64,000 bases of DNA from Elusimicrobiota bacterium (lineage in GTDB: Bacteria > Elusimicrobiota > Elusimicrobia > UBA1565). The notes beneath the pieces are model-generated. The model worked only from the letters and a program-made list of their open reading frames with translations, was not told the origin of the DNA and searched no databases. Positions 35,160 through 43,601 of the stretch are shown in pieces. A program made the translations under genes and the position numbers. The first letter of the stretch is position 1; each line of letters opens with the position of its first letter. Location of the stretch: contig JBAZVI010000001.1 in assembly GCA_041660925.1 (NCBI GenBank), forward strand, positions 186,001 to 250,000, written 5' to 3'.

Positions 35160-35851
35160 CGCTGGAGGTACCCCCCGAGCGCGGCCCTCTGCAGGGGCTC
35201 CCGCCAGAGGAGCAGCGCGAGGCAGAGCGCGGTCGCGGCGCCGGCGAGGCACAGGCGGCGGGCGTCCCGACGCAGGACGAGCAGGAGATAGAGCGCGCAC
35301 AGTCCGTTGAGCAGCGCGGTCAGCGCCGCCGTGCTCAGCAGGCCCGGGCCGGGGAGGAGTACCAGCGGGAACGCCGCGGCTCCCAGCAGGGTCCCGAAGT
35401 AATCCACGGCGAGCACTTCGGTCGAGCGGTCCGCGCCCTCCCCCTTCCCCAGCCGCATCAGCAGGGGGAGCTCGAAGCCGGAGAGAAGGCCGATGAGGAC
35501 GATGAGACCGTGATCGAAGCCGAGCGTCAGGACCGGGTAGGCCCCGCTCCAGCGCGCGGCGGCCTTGAACGCGGCCGCGTCCACAAGGAGGATGAGCAGG
35601 GGCCCCAGGGCCCCGAGGAAGGTGAGCGCGATCTCGACGTCCGCGAGGAGCAGGAGGAGGTCGTCTTTCTTCCTCCGCGAGCACAACATCGCCCCGAGTC
35701 CCAGCGAGGCGAGATACAGGCCGATGGTGACGTTGTAGCGCAGGAAGCTGTCGCCCAGGGTCGCGGACATGCTCTGGGCCAGGAGCAGCTCATAGACGAT
35801 GCTGCAGAAGGAGACGACGGCGGTGAGGAGGAAGAGCGGGAAGGGGTTCAA
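35156..35851 (-). CDS. Membrane-only paralogue of the spermidine-synthase N-terminal domain
   Basis: The 231-aa polytopic protein starts at TTG 35851. It aligns with the N-terminal half of the next gene: VVSFCSIVYELLLAQSMSA, LYLASLGLGAMLCSRRK, GLLSGFELPLLMRLGKGEG and VDYFGTLLGAAAFPLVLLPG. It stops where the enzyme domain would begin. ATGA overlap with the following gene implies the two are made together and may pair in the membrane. The gene upstream ends 20 bp away. Confidence 0.7.
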   Translation of the reverse strand: MNPFPLFLLTAVVSFCSIVYELLLAQSMSATLGDSFLRYNVTIGLYLASLGLGAMLCSRRKKDDLLLLLADVEIALTFLGALGPLLILLVDAAAFKAAARWSGAYPVLTLGFDHGLIVLIGLLSGFELPLLMRLGKGEGADRSTEVLAVDYFGTLLGAAAFPLVLLPGPGLLSTAALTALLNGLCALYLLLVLRRDARRLCLAGAATALCLALLLWREPLQRAALGGYLQR

Positions 35852-35870
35852 GACGGAAGCCGGATGGCTT

Positions 35871-37019
35871 CTACTTCCCGCACGTGCTGTCCTGCCCCTT
35901 CTGGCATTCCTTGACCTGGCCGTCGCGCTCCGCGCGCAGGGACAGCAGCTTGGCGTTCACCCGGTTGAAGCAGGCCTGGTCGACGACCTGCACCATGCCG
36001 CTCTTGCCCATGTCGACGAATTTGGTGCACGTCTGAAGCTCGGCCTCGGTGCTCGCGATGCTGCGGTCGTAGTCCGCGTAGATCTTGGCGCAGCCCTCGG
36101 TGAGCTGGGAGCAGTTATCCGCCTTCACGTCTTCGTCCGACTTCCCCGTCTCCACGGCCTCGCCGGCGCCGGTGTCCGGCGCGGAGATCTTCCCTCCGAT
36201 GCCCGTGCCGCCCGTGTTCTGGGAGTCGCTGGGGCCGCCGATGCCGCCCATGGACGCCCCGGAGCCCACTCCGCTGACGGCGGCGCCCTGGCTCCGTCCG
36301 TCCGAGCTCGCCCCGAAGGTGGTGCTGACGGACTTCCCGAGCGAGGTGGAGTCCCTCATCTGCGCGGAGTTCGCGCTCGAAGTCTTGCCGCCTCTGAGCC
36401 GCTCGCCGGCCTTCAAAGTGCTCGAAGGGCCCGTGTTCCGCCCGCTGCCCTCGACGCCGACCCGCTTTCCCGCGAGGTCGCCCGAAGCGCCGCCCGCCGA
36501 GGAGCCCCCCGACGCCCAACCGGAGTTCCCGGGCGCGGCCAGAGGAGCCAGCGCCCCGGCGCTCTGCACGCCGCCGTCGGCGTGCGATATCCCCTCACCG
36601 GAGCCGCCGCCGGACGCCGCGCTCGCCTCTGGGGAGACCGGCACCCCGTCGATGCGCTCTCCCCCTCCGAGGCCCTTCTTGGCCAGAAGCTCCGCTTCCT
36701 TCCGCTTCTTCTCCCGCTCCTCCGCGGCGACGCCGTCGACCTGCTCTCCGTAGTCCGCGTCGAGCTTCTCTCCGTAGAGGCCGCCTTCCTTGCCGTAGTT
36801 GCGCTTGGAGTTCGCGAGCGGGTGCATCATCGTCCGCGGGGCCTCCGAGCTCAGGAGCGGACGGGGAGGTTCGACGGAGCCCCGCGTGTCCCAGAGTCCG
36901 GGCCCGGCCTTGAGGGTCGTGTCCCCGGGCCAGAAGCGCTTGACCGCGACATAGACGGGGGCGAGGAAGATCAGGAGGATAGCGGCTCCCCAGAGATACT
37001 GTTGTTTGTTCTTTCGCAT
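35871..37019 (-). CDS. Single-pass protein with long Gly/Ser-rich middle
   Basis: The 382-aa protein has one membrane helix (YLWGAAILLIFLAPVYVAV), then a long unstructured Gly/Ser/Ala-rich part from about residue 130 to 270, and a C-terminal 110-residue helical part with six Cys (NCSQLTEGCAKIY, TCTKFV, ACFN, ECQKG, STC). The Cys-rich end should lie outside the cytosol. No family recognised. TATAAT at 37031-37036 (minus) lies 11 bases before the ATG. It is upstream of the spermidine-synthase-like pair and may be in the same operon. Confidence 0.65.
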   Translation of the reverse strand: MRKNKQQYLWGAAILLIFLAPVYVAVKRFWPGDTTLKAGPGLWDTRGSVEPPRPLLSSEAPRTMMHPLANSKRNYGKEGGLYGEKLDADYGEQVDGVAAEEREKKRKEAELLAKKGLGGGERIDGVPVSPEASAASGGGSGEGISHADGGVQSAGALAPLAAPGNSGWASGGSSAGGASGDLAGKRVGVEGSGRNTGPSSTLKAGERLRGGKTSSANSAQMRDSTSLGKSVSTTFGASSDGRSQGAAVSGVGSGASMGGIGGPSDSQNTGGTGIGGKISAPDTGAGEAVETGKSDEDVKADNCSQLTEGCAKIYADYDRSIASTEAELQTCTKFVDMGKSGMVQVVDQACFNRVNAKLLSLRAERDGQVKECQKGQDSTCGK

Positions 37020-37030
37020 GGGTGATGAAT

Positions 37031-37038
37031 ATTATAAT
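37031..37038. promoter_or_regulatory. Overlapping divergent -10 boxes
   Basis: ATTATAAT reads as TATAAT on both strands (minus 37031-37036, plus 37033-37038) and serves the divergent genes at 37019 and 37113. Confidence 0.6.
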
Positions 37039-37112
37039 ACTACCCGCATGCAGTTCAGCAGGATGTCGTTCTCCCGGGACCACGGGCATATCGCGAAAGG
37101 CAAGGAACGGAC

Positions 37113-37940
37113 ATGATGAAGCGGAGACGGACGGGAACGGCGTCGTTCATCCTCATGGCCTCGGTCCTGCTCCCGGGCCTGCCCGCGCCGACGCTCGCGC
37201 GCTCGGGCGGGGACCTGGAGAGCCTCTTCAGCTCGCAGGAGCGCCCCGAGGCCGCGTTCCATTCCCGGACCATCCCGACCCACGCCGAGCTGGGCGGCGC
37301 CGACGATTCGCGCGACCTGGCCGGATTCATCCCCGAATGCGGCCCCGCGGGGACGGGAAAACTGCCCACCCGCTACGCCGAGGAGTACTCGATCACGCTC
37401 GACGGGAAGACGAAGCTCCAGGCCGTCCTGAACGTCATGAAGAAGTACTCCTCCGCGGAGCGCGCGCTGGCCGACGGCTACGCGCCCGTCGATTTCTACG
37501 AGTCGGGCCTCGGAGTGGCGTTCGCGCGGACCGACCTCCTGACGGACGGGCGCTACGACCTCGGCAAGCCGGACCTGCTCTTCTACGTCAAGGAGCGGGA
37601 CCGGGCGGTCTTCCGCATCGCCGGGGCCGCGTTCGTCGCGGGCTCGGAGCTCCCGCGCAACGACTTCCTCATCACCCGCAAAGGCACCCGGGAGATCATG
37701 CGGCTCTGGCGTCCCTGGGAGGACATCTGCTTCAAGCGCCGCGACGGGCTGCTGTCCTACCAGGATTCCGAGGACGGGAAGACGGACTGCGCCCGTGGAG
37801 AGCTCATCCGGAAGGCGTGGATCATGCACGTCTGGCTGCCCCTCTACAACCCGAAAGGGCTGTTCACCCCGCGGAACCCGCTCGTGAACTACCTCGACCT
37901 GACGGGACAGGACTTCCCCTTCTGCCGGAAGAGAGCCTGA
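37113..37940 (+). CDS. Secreted protein of unknown function
   Basis: The 275-aa protein has a signal peptide (FILMASVLLPGLPAPTLA). The mature part includes GTGKLPTRYAEEYSITLDGKTKLQAVLNV, DLGKPDLLFYVKERDRAVFRIAGAAF, and a C-terminal WIMHVWLPLYNPKGLF. Three or four Cys are present (ECGP, ICFK, DCARG, FCRK). I do not recognise the family. It is followed after 16 bp by the Lnt-like gene. ATG 37116 is an equal alternative start. Confidence 0.6.
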   Translation: MMKRRRTGTASFILMASVLLPGLPAPTLARSGGDLESLFSSQERPEAAFHSRTIPTHAELGGADDSRDLAGFIPECGPAGTGKLPTRYAEEYSITLDGKTKLQAVLNVMKKYSSAERALADGYAPVDFYESGLGVAFARTDLLTDGRYDLGKPDLLFYVKERDRAVFRIAGAAFVAGSELPRNDFLITRKGTREIMRLWRPWEDICFKRRDGLLSYQDSEDGKTDCARGELIRKAWIMHVWLPLYNPKGLFTPRNPLVNYLDLTGQDFPFCRKRA

Positions 37941-37956
37941 CCCCGTTGGCCCACCG

Positions 37957-39567
37957 GTGACGCTCCTCGGGGCCGCCGCGACGCTCGCCGCGGGCTGCGT
38001 CCTCTGGCTGGCCTTCCCGCCCGAAGGACTCTGGCCCCTCGCTCCCGTCGGCGCGCTCCTGTTCCTCTTCGCGCTCCAGCGCGCGCGGTCGTACGCAGCC
38101 GCCGCGGCGCTGAGCCTCCTCGCGAAGGCCGTCTGCGCGGCCCTGCTCTCCTTGCGCTACCTCTACGGCGTCTGGCCGCCGGTCTGGCTGCTCTACGCGG
38201 CCAACTACGGCCTCATCTGGGCGGCCTTCGGGGCGGTCTTCCACGGGGTGCGCCGTCATAAAGGAGAGGTTGCGGCCCTCGCCGCGGCGCCGTTCCTCTG
38301 GGTCCTCTTCGACCGCTTCTCACCCGCCGCGCACTTCCTCCCCTCCGACATCCCCACCCTCGCCGTCGCCCTGGGAGATTCCCCCCTTCTCGGCCTGGCT
38401 CCCTGGCTCGGCATCTACGGTCTGAGCTTCCTGCCGGTCGCCGCGGCCTGCGCGTTCCTTCTGCTCCTGCGCGCACGGGCGCCGGGCGAGCGCAGAGCCG
38501 CGCTCGCAGGCGCGGGGCTCCTCGCCTTCGTCTCCGCGGTCGTCCCCGCGCTCGTCTCCCTGGGAGCGTCCGACGCCGGCGGAGCCGAGCGAACGCTCGC
38601 CTTCGCCGCGGCGCATCTGCGGGAGGACGGGAAGGACGCCGCCTGGGCCGCGGCGGAGAAGTCCCTGCTCGAGCCGCGGACGCGCTCGGCCTTCGCGGAC
38701 TATGCGGAGGGGAGGCTTCGGGAAGCGGCCGCCGGGCTCGCTCCCGGGAAGGCGCGGCTCATCATCCTCCCCGAAGATGCCGTCGATCTGAGCTTCGAGC
38801 GCGACCGTTCACGGGAGGCGTACGCGCGCTGGGGCCTCGAGGACAACGGCGCGCTCATCGAGGCCTACCGCGCTTTCGCGCGGCGCACGGGCGCCGCGCT
38901 CTCGGTCGGCCTGACCACCCTGCGGGGCGGCCGGGTCCGGAACACGCTCATGCTCATCGGACGGGACGGAGACGTCGCCGGCCTCTCGGACAAGCACCGT
39001 CTGGCGGCGGGCTCGGAGCGCTGGCCCCTGGGCTTCCTGCGCTACTGGAAGCTGTTCCCGCGGGGCCCGGGGACGCGCTTCGTCTCCTACGACGAGCAGT
39101 ACGTCCCGGGCGACGACCCTTCGCGGATGCTGAGCTTCGAGGGTCTCCCGTTCGGCGCGCCCATGTGTCTGGAGGGACATTCCCCGACGATGGCCCTGGC
39201 CTGGAAGCGGCGCGCGGCGCAGTTCCTGCTCTTCACCTCCAACGCGCAATGGTTCGACGCGGACCCCGCGACCTACAACCGGCAGGTCCTCAGCCTCGTG
39301 CGCCTGCAGGCCGGCGCCTACGCCCTGCCCGTCCTCATGACGGGCAAGCAGAGCTATCTCGGCTGGGTGGACGACCGCGGACGGCCCTTCGTCGAGCCCG
39401 GCTTCGGCCGCGGGCCCCGGGCGCAGACGGTGTTCCTGGAGGCCCGGATCCATCCCGGCCGTCAGACCGCGGTGAGCCGCCGAGGAGAGTACTTCGTGCC
39501 GCTGTCCCTGCTGGTCCTGAGCGCCGTGCCGTTCCTCTTCCGCAGGAAAGAACGCCGCTCGGCGTGA
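37957..39567 (+). CDS. Apolipoprotein N-acyltransferase-like nitrilase-family membrane protein
   Basis: The 536-aa protein starts at GTG 37957. About seven membrane helices come first (AAGCVLWLAFPPEGLWPLAPVGALLF is Lnt-like). A nitrilase domain follows with its triad: Glu in LIILPEDAVDL, Lys in GLSDKHRLA and Cys in GAPMCLEGHSP. A last membrane segment (VPLSLLVLSAVPFLF) closes it, as in Lnt. Sequence around the triad (ILPED, DKHRL, MCLEG) departs from classical Lnt (W.E.., KR.LVPF, CYE), so it may acylate something other than the usual lipoprotein, or be a divergent Lnt. Confidence 0.7.
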   Translation: MTLLGAAATLAAGCVLWLAFPPEGLWPLAPVGALLFLFALQRARSYAAAAALSLLAKAVCAALLSLRYLYGVWPPVWLLYAANYGLIWAAFGAVFHGVRRHKGEVAALAAAPFLWVLFDRFSPAAHFLPSDIPTLAVALGDSPLLGLAPWLGIYGLSFLPVAAACAFLLLLRARAPGERRAALAGAGLLAFVSAVVPALVSLGASDAGGAERTLAFAAAHLREDGKDAAWAAAEKSLLEPRTRSAFADYAEGRLREAAAGLAPGKARLIILPEDAVDLSFERDRSREAYARWGLEDNGALIEAYRAFARRTGAALSVGLTTLRGGRVRNTLMLIGRDGDVAGLSDKHRLAAGSERWPLGFLRYWKLFPRGPGTRFVSYDEQYVPGDDPSRMLSFEGLPFGAPMCLEGHSPTMALAWKRRAAQFLLFTSNAQWFDADPATYNRQVLSLVRLQAGAYALPVLMTGKQSYLGWVDDRGRPFVEPGFGRGPRAQTVFLEARIHPGRQTAVSRRGEYFVPLSLLVLSAVPFLFRRKERRSA

Positions 39568-39595
39568 GCCGTCCGCAGGCATCCGAAGGGCCGCC

Positions 39596-40477
39596 TCAGC
39601 GGCGGTAGGTGTCGAGACGCTTGAGCCAGCCGGGCAGCCAGCGGGCCTCGTTGCGCTCGGGCGGGGAGTTGCGCACGCGGCGCTCGAGCGTGCGCGCCGC
39701 GGAATCGGCGAAGAGGGCGTTGGCGGGAAGCGACGGCTCCTCCGCGAGCCCCTGCAGGACCTGCAGCAGGCCCCAGCCCTGGCCCTTATAGCGTTCGGTC
39801 GGGTTGACGCCCTCGCCCTTGAAGTTCACGTAGTCGACGAGCGCGTACACCCCCAGGCCGCCCGAAGCGACGAGGTAGAAGCGCTCGCGCACGGCCGCGC
39901 GCTCCTCGTAGGGCAGGACGGCGAGGATCTTGGGCAGCGAGGCCTCCAGGCGCATGACGATGAAGCGCGCCTGGAGCGCGACCGTGTCGGCGAGAAGGGC
40001 CCGCAGCTCCCGCATGCGCGAGGACTGGAGGTCGGAGAAGAAGGCCTCGCGGTCCGCCCATGGGCAGTCCAGGCCGTCGACGAGCCAGGCCGGGACCGAG
40101 GCCCCTTCGGAGCGCAGGAAGGAGAGGAGTTTCGGGAAGCTCTCCTCGAAGGGCCCTTCCTGGCCGGCCGGATACCAGATGAAGTGCCCGATGCCGAGCG
40201 AGGCGAAGCTCTCGCCCTTGTTCCAGTGCGTGAGTCCCTCGACCGTCCCGCCGCACTCGTTCTTCCAGACGCGGCGACCGATCTCCTGGGTGTCCTCCGG
40301 CGAGACGACGATGCCTTCGTCGGCGACCGCGGCGGACTGCATGGGCGGGATCCAGACCTCCAGCATGTCCGGGTCCAGACGCACGGGGTCCGCGAGCCAC
40401 TCCATCGGAGTGGCGGCGGCGGCGGAAGCCGTCCCGAGCGCCAGGAACGCGGCGGCGGCCGCGAAGCGGACCCTCAT
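39596..40477 (-). CDS. Conserved exported protein of unknown function (WNxGExFxSLGIGHFIWYP family)
   Basis: The 293-aa protein has a signal peptide (MRVRFAAAAAFLALGTASAAAA). The core reads GRRVWKNECGGTVEGLTHWNKGESFASLGIGHFIWYP, then FEESFPKLLSFL, CPWADREAFF, and ARFIVMRLEASLPKI. I have seen this combination in exported proteins of several phyla without an assigned function; the E..GGT..GL..WN part recalls lysozyme-like folds but is not proof. A TATAAT box lies 7 bases before the ATG. Confidence 0.65.
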   Translation of the reverse strand: MRVRFAAAAAFLALGTASAAAATPMEWLADPVRLDPDMLEVWIPPMQSAAVADEGIVVSPEDTQEIGRRVWKNECGGTVEGLTHWNKGESFASLGIGHFIWYPAGQEGPFEESFPKLLSFLRSEGASVPAWLVDGLDCPWADREAFFSDLQSSRMRELRALLADTVALQARFIVMRLEASLPKILAVLPYEERAAVRERFYLVASGGLGVYALVDYVNFKGEGVNPTERYKGQGWGLLQVLQGLAEEPSLPANALFADSAARTLERRVRNSPPERNEARWLPGWLKRLDTYRR

Positions 40478-40484
40478 ATAAGGA

Positions 40485-40490
40485 ATTATA
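40485..40490 (-). promoter_or_regulatory. -10 box 7 bases before ATG 40477
   Basis: Minus-strand TATAAT; predicted leaderless. Confidence 0.6.
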
Positions 40491-40496
40491 GACGCT

Positions 40497-42098
40497 TTAG
40501 GGCTTTTGTCCAGAGACTTCCGCTCCGAGGACCAGGGGCTCCGGCTCCCCCCCCTCCTTCCCCAGCGTCGCCGGATCGGCGAGCACGACGAGGTCGCGTT
40601 CCCGGTAGAGCTCCACGAAGCGCCGCTCGCGCAGGACCTTCAGGACCGCGTCGCGGCGCCCGGAGTCGGCGAGCGCGATCCAGTGCGTGCTCAGCAGCAC
40701 CCGGTCCGGGACGAAGAGGCCCCGCTCGAAGTAGGGGTCCGCGTTGCGCAGGAAGCTCTTCACGCGTCGGCGCATCCCGAGATGCGGCAGGAAGAACTCG
40801 TCGGTCCAGACGGAGGCCCCCGGCGGGATGAAGGCGAGCGCCTTCGGTCCGTTCTCGCGCCAATGCGCCGGGTTCATCCCCTCGGGGAGCAGGAAGCGCC
40901 CGCCCTGAAGGAAGCCCGTGCCGGCGACGAGCAGCAGCCCCGCCGCGAGCCAGGCCCGGCGCTCCGGGAAGCGCTCCCACAGGCGCCGGAGCCCGTGCGC
41001 TCCGGCCCACACGAGCGGCCCGAACACGTAGACCGCGTTGTGTCCGATGAGCTGGTTGTACATGGTCCCGGACCCGGCGAGGCCCTGCGGCAGCCAGAGG
41101 ACGAGCGCGGGGACGAGCGCCGCGCCGGAGAAAGCGGGGAGGAAGCCGAGCTCGAGCAGGCCGCGCAGGAGCCGGACAGGCTTCTCCGGCGGCCAGAGGA
41201 GGGCGAGCGGGAACGCCCATGGACGACGCAGGGCGGTCCGCAGGAGCCCGGAAGGCGACCCGCCCAGCTCCGCATAGAACTCCCAGTGCTTCATCGCGTC
41301 CCAACCGATGCGGGCCCGCCGGATGAGCTCGAGCTCCGCGAAGAGGAGGGCGAGCGCCGCGGCCGCGAGGGCCGCCCCGAGAAGACGGCCGCGCCGGTCC
41401 CGGGCACGGAGGACGACGAGGACGCCGGTTCCGACGAAGAGCAGCGGCATCTGTTCGCGCGCGCTGAGCAGACCCAGCGCGCAGACGGCGGCCCAGCCGG
41501 GCCTCCCCGCCTCCCAGGCGAGGGCCCCGAAGAGGAAGAACGGAAGGACGTAGATGCTGTTGTCGAGCACCGAGCCCGCGACGTCGTGGAAGAACGGATG
41601 GGCGCAGAGGAGGAGGACGAGCAGCAGGCCCGGGACCTCGCCGGCGAGCCGGCGCCCGAGCCGCCATGCGGCGAAGGCCGAGAGCCCGACCGCGAGCCCG
41701 TGCGCGGCGGCGAGGACGGCGGTGCTCGGCCAGAGCCGGACCAGCGGAGCAAGGAGGCCGGCGGTGAAGGCGAAGTGGACGGCGAGGTAGGGCTGGTCCG
41801 CGATGACGCTCGTATGCCAGCCTCCCCCGTGCGCGAAGGTGTAGACGAGGTTCGCGAGGACCCCGGAGTCCCACATGAGCTCGAAGCGGCGGAACTGCGC
41901 GAGCTTGAACGCGGCGAGGAGCGCGGGAAGGACGAGCCCGAGAGCGAGCGTCGTCGTCCCTCGGATGCGCCGCGCGGACTCTTCATCGGGGAGCAGCGCG
42001 GGCCGCAGCGCCAGCGCCGCCGCGGCGAGCAGGCAGGCGCCCCCGGCGAGGGCCCAGAGCCACTCGAGCGTCAGCGGCACGAGCCGCGTCCAGTCCAT
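40497..42098 (-). CDS. DUF2079 family polytopic membrane protein
   Basis: The 533-aa protein has roughly ten membrane helices. DUF2079 marks are FELMWDSGVLANLVYTFAHGG, DQPYLAVHFAFTAGLLAPL, LLCAHPFFHDVAGSVLDNSIYVLPF and YNQLIGHNAVYVFGPLVWAG. The C-terminal soluble part (ALAFIPPGASVWTDEFFLPHL) is usual for the family, which resembles GT-C glycosyltransferases. GATAAT at 42105-42110 leaves 6 bases before the ATG. The divergent gene at 42173 begins 74 bp away. Confidence 0.75.
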   Translation of the reverse strand: MDWTRLVPLTLEWLWALAGGACLLAAAALALRPALLPDEESARRIRGTTTLALGLVLPALLAAFKLAQFRRFELMWDSGVLANLVYTFAHGGGWHTSVIADQPYLAVHFAFTAGLLAPLVRLWPSTAVLAAAHGLAVGLSAFAAWRLGRRLAGEVPGLLLVLLLCAHPFFHDVAGSVLDNSIYVLPFFLFGALAWEAGRPGWAAVCALGLLSAREQMPLLFVGTGVLVVLRARDRRGRLLGAALAAAALALLFAELELIRRARIGWDAMKHWEFYAELGGSPSGLLRTALRRPWAFPLALLWPPEKPVRLLRGLLELGFLPAFSGAALVPALVLWLPQGLAGSGTMYNQLIGHNAVYVFGPLVWAGAHGLRRLWERFPERRAWLAAGLLLVAGTGFLQGGRFLLPEGMNPAHWRENGPKALAFIPPGASVWTDEFFLPHLGMRRRVKSFLRNADPYFERGLFVPDRVLLSTHWIALADSGRRDAVLKVLRERRFVELYRERDLVVLADPATLGKEGGEPEPLVLGAEVSGQKP

Positions 42099-42104
42099 GG
42101 CGAC

Positions 42105-42110
42105 ATTATC
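42105..42110 (-). promoter_or_regulatory. -10 box 6 bases before ATG 42098
   Basis: Minus-strand GATAAT; predicted leaderless. Confidence 0.5.
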
Positions 42111-42157
42111 GGATATTCCGGCGCCGCGAGGCGCGGTATCGAGCCGCCCGGATATCG

Positions 42158-42163
42158 TAGAAT
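42158..42163 (+). promoter_or_regulatory. -10 box 9 bases before ATG 42173
   Basis: TAGAAT with 9 bases to the ATG and no ribosome site. Confidence 0.45.
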
Positions 42164-42172
42164 CGCTGCGTC

Positions 42173-42709
42173 ATGAGCGACGAGCGCAAGAACGCCTGGT
42201 TCGACCACCTGGCCCTGACCGCGGTGCTGCTGGCGGTCTTCGCGGCCGTCTCGGCCTACGAGCGCGACGACCTGTCCACCCGCGTCGTGCTCGCGCAGGC
42301 GCAGACCGCCAACGGCTGGGCCTACTACCAGTCGAAGAGCCTCAAGGGCTACCTCTACGAGCTCCAGAAGGAGCGCCTGGAGTTCGAACTCGCGCTGCGC
42401 AGCGCGCGGGCCTCCCCCGAGGCCCACGCGCTCTACATGGCCAAGATCCGCTACTCCGACGAAAGGATCCGCGAATTCGACGCGGACAAGGCCGCGCTCC
42501 TGGCCCAGGCGCGCCAGCGCGACGCGCAGCGCGTGGAGCTCCAGCACCGCGGCCGCTCCTTCGGGGTGGCGAGCGTCTTTCTGCAGGTCGCCATCCTCCT
42601 CTGCGCGGTCTCGGCGCTGCTGCGCCGCCGTGCCTTCTGGCTGGCCGGCAGCGCGCTCGGCGCTGCGGGCTTCCTGTTCTTCCTCAACGGCTACCTCTCC
42701 ATCTTCTAA
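42173..42709 (+). CDS. DUF4337 family membrane protein
   Basis: The 178-aa protein has one N-terminal helix (LALTAVLLAVFAAVSAYERD), a coiled-coil-prone middle with AQTANGWAYYQSKSLKGYLYEL, and two C-terminal helices. The ANGWAYYQSKSLK motif and layout are those of DUF4337. Function is unknown. Confidence 0.8.
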   Translation: MSDERKNAWFDHLALTAVLLAVFAAVSAYERDDLSTRVVLAQAQTANGWAYYQSKSLKGYLYELQKERLEFELALRSARASPEAHALYMAKIRYSDERIREFDADKAALLAQARQRDAQRVELQHRGRSFGVASVFLQVAILLCAVSALLRRRAFWLAGSALGAAGFLFFLNGYLSIF

Positions 42710-42784
42710 GTCCGGCACCTCGGGGACTCTGACCCATACATCGGCTGGGCCATTGGCTACGGGCGGGCTAGGCGTCCCCTGAGC

Positions 42785-42790
42785 TACACT
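42785..42790 (+). promoter_or_regulatory. -10 box 7 bases before ATG 42798
   Basis: TACACT with 7 bases to the ATG; predicted leaderless. Confidence 0.5.
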
Positions 42791-42797
42791 CAGGGGG

Positions 42798-43601
42798 ATG
42801 CTGCGGACCCGCCGAACGCTTCTGCCGTTCCTCTTACCCCTCCTTCTCCTCGCCGCCTCCGGATGCAAGCCCGACGCACCCCAAGAAGCTCCCTCCGGGA
42901 GATTCGACACCTCCGACCCGCGAAACAAGCCCGCCCCGTACCGCCCGGGCGTCTGGGGAGACGCGGCGCTCTCGAAGGATATGCGGGAGACCCTCGAGCG
43001 AGCGCGCATGCAGAGCGACGCCGTGGGCCCGGCCGACCCCGCGCTCAACAACGCGAACCGCTGGCAGGCCTTCTTCGACGGCGAGGGCCGGCGCGCCCCC
43101 ATCGACGATGAGCGCATCCTCGCGGCGATGCGCGAGCAGGGCGTCCCCTCCCGCATCGTCAGGACCGTGCTCGACGAAGCCCGCAGGCAGGAGGCCGACC
43201 CGATCCTCGTCCTCTCGGTCATCAAGCAGGAATCGGGCTTCGACCCGCGCCAGCGCAGCCCGAAAGGCGCGCGCGGGCTCATGCAGATCATGCCGGGCAC
43301 GGGCCGGGACCTCGGAGTGCGCAGCGTGAAGAAGCTCTACGACCCGCAGATCAACGTGCGGGCCGGAGTGACCTACCTCAAGGACATGTTCGAGCAGTTC
43401 TCGAACGTCTCCATCGAAGACCTCTCGGCGGCCGACCCGTCGGCCAACGAGAGCGTGAGGGCGGCCCTCGCCGCCTACAACGCGGGCCCGCACGCGGTGG
43501 AGAAGCACCAGGGGGTCCCGCCCTACCGCCAGACGCGCGCCTACGTGGAGCGGGTTTTGGAGTACTATCGGGACTTCACGCACCTGCTCCTGGTCGACTG
43601 A
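42798..43601 (+). CDS. Lytic transglycosylase lipoprotein (SLT domain)
   Basis: The 267-aa protein has a lipoprotein signal with lipobox LAASGC (Cys23). The C-terminal SLT domain has the catalytic Glu145 in VIKQESGFDP, then GARGLMQIMPGTGRDLGV, NVRAGVTYLKDM and AALAAYNAGPHAVEKHQGVPPYRQTRAYV. It cleaves peptidoglycan glycan strands from the inner face of the outer membrane. It converges on the cytidylate-kinase-like gene with no gap between stops. Confidence 0.92.
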   Translation: MLRTRRTLLPFLLPLLLLAASGCKPDAPQEAPSGRFDTSDPRNKPAPYRPGVWGDAALSKDMRETLERARMQSDAVGPADPALNNANRWQAFFDGEGRRAPIDDERILAAMREQGVPSRIVRTVLDEARRQEADPILVLSVIKQESGFDPRQRSPKGARGLMQIMPGTGRDLGVRSVKKLYDPQINVRAGVTYLKDMFEQFSNVSIEDLSAADPSANESVRAALAAYNAGPHAVEKHQGVPPYRQTRAYVERVLEYYRDFTHLLLVD

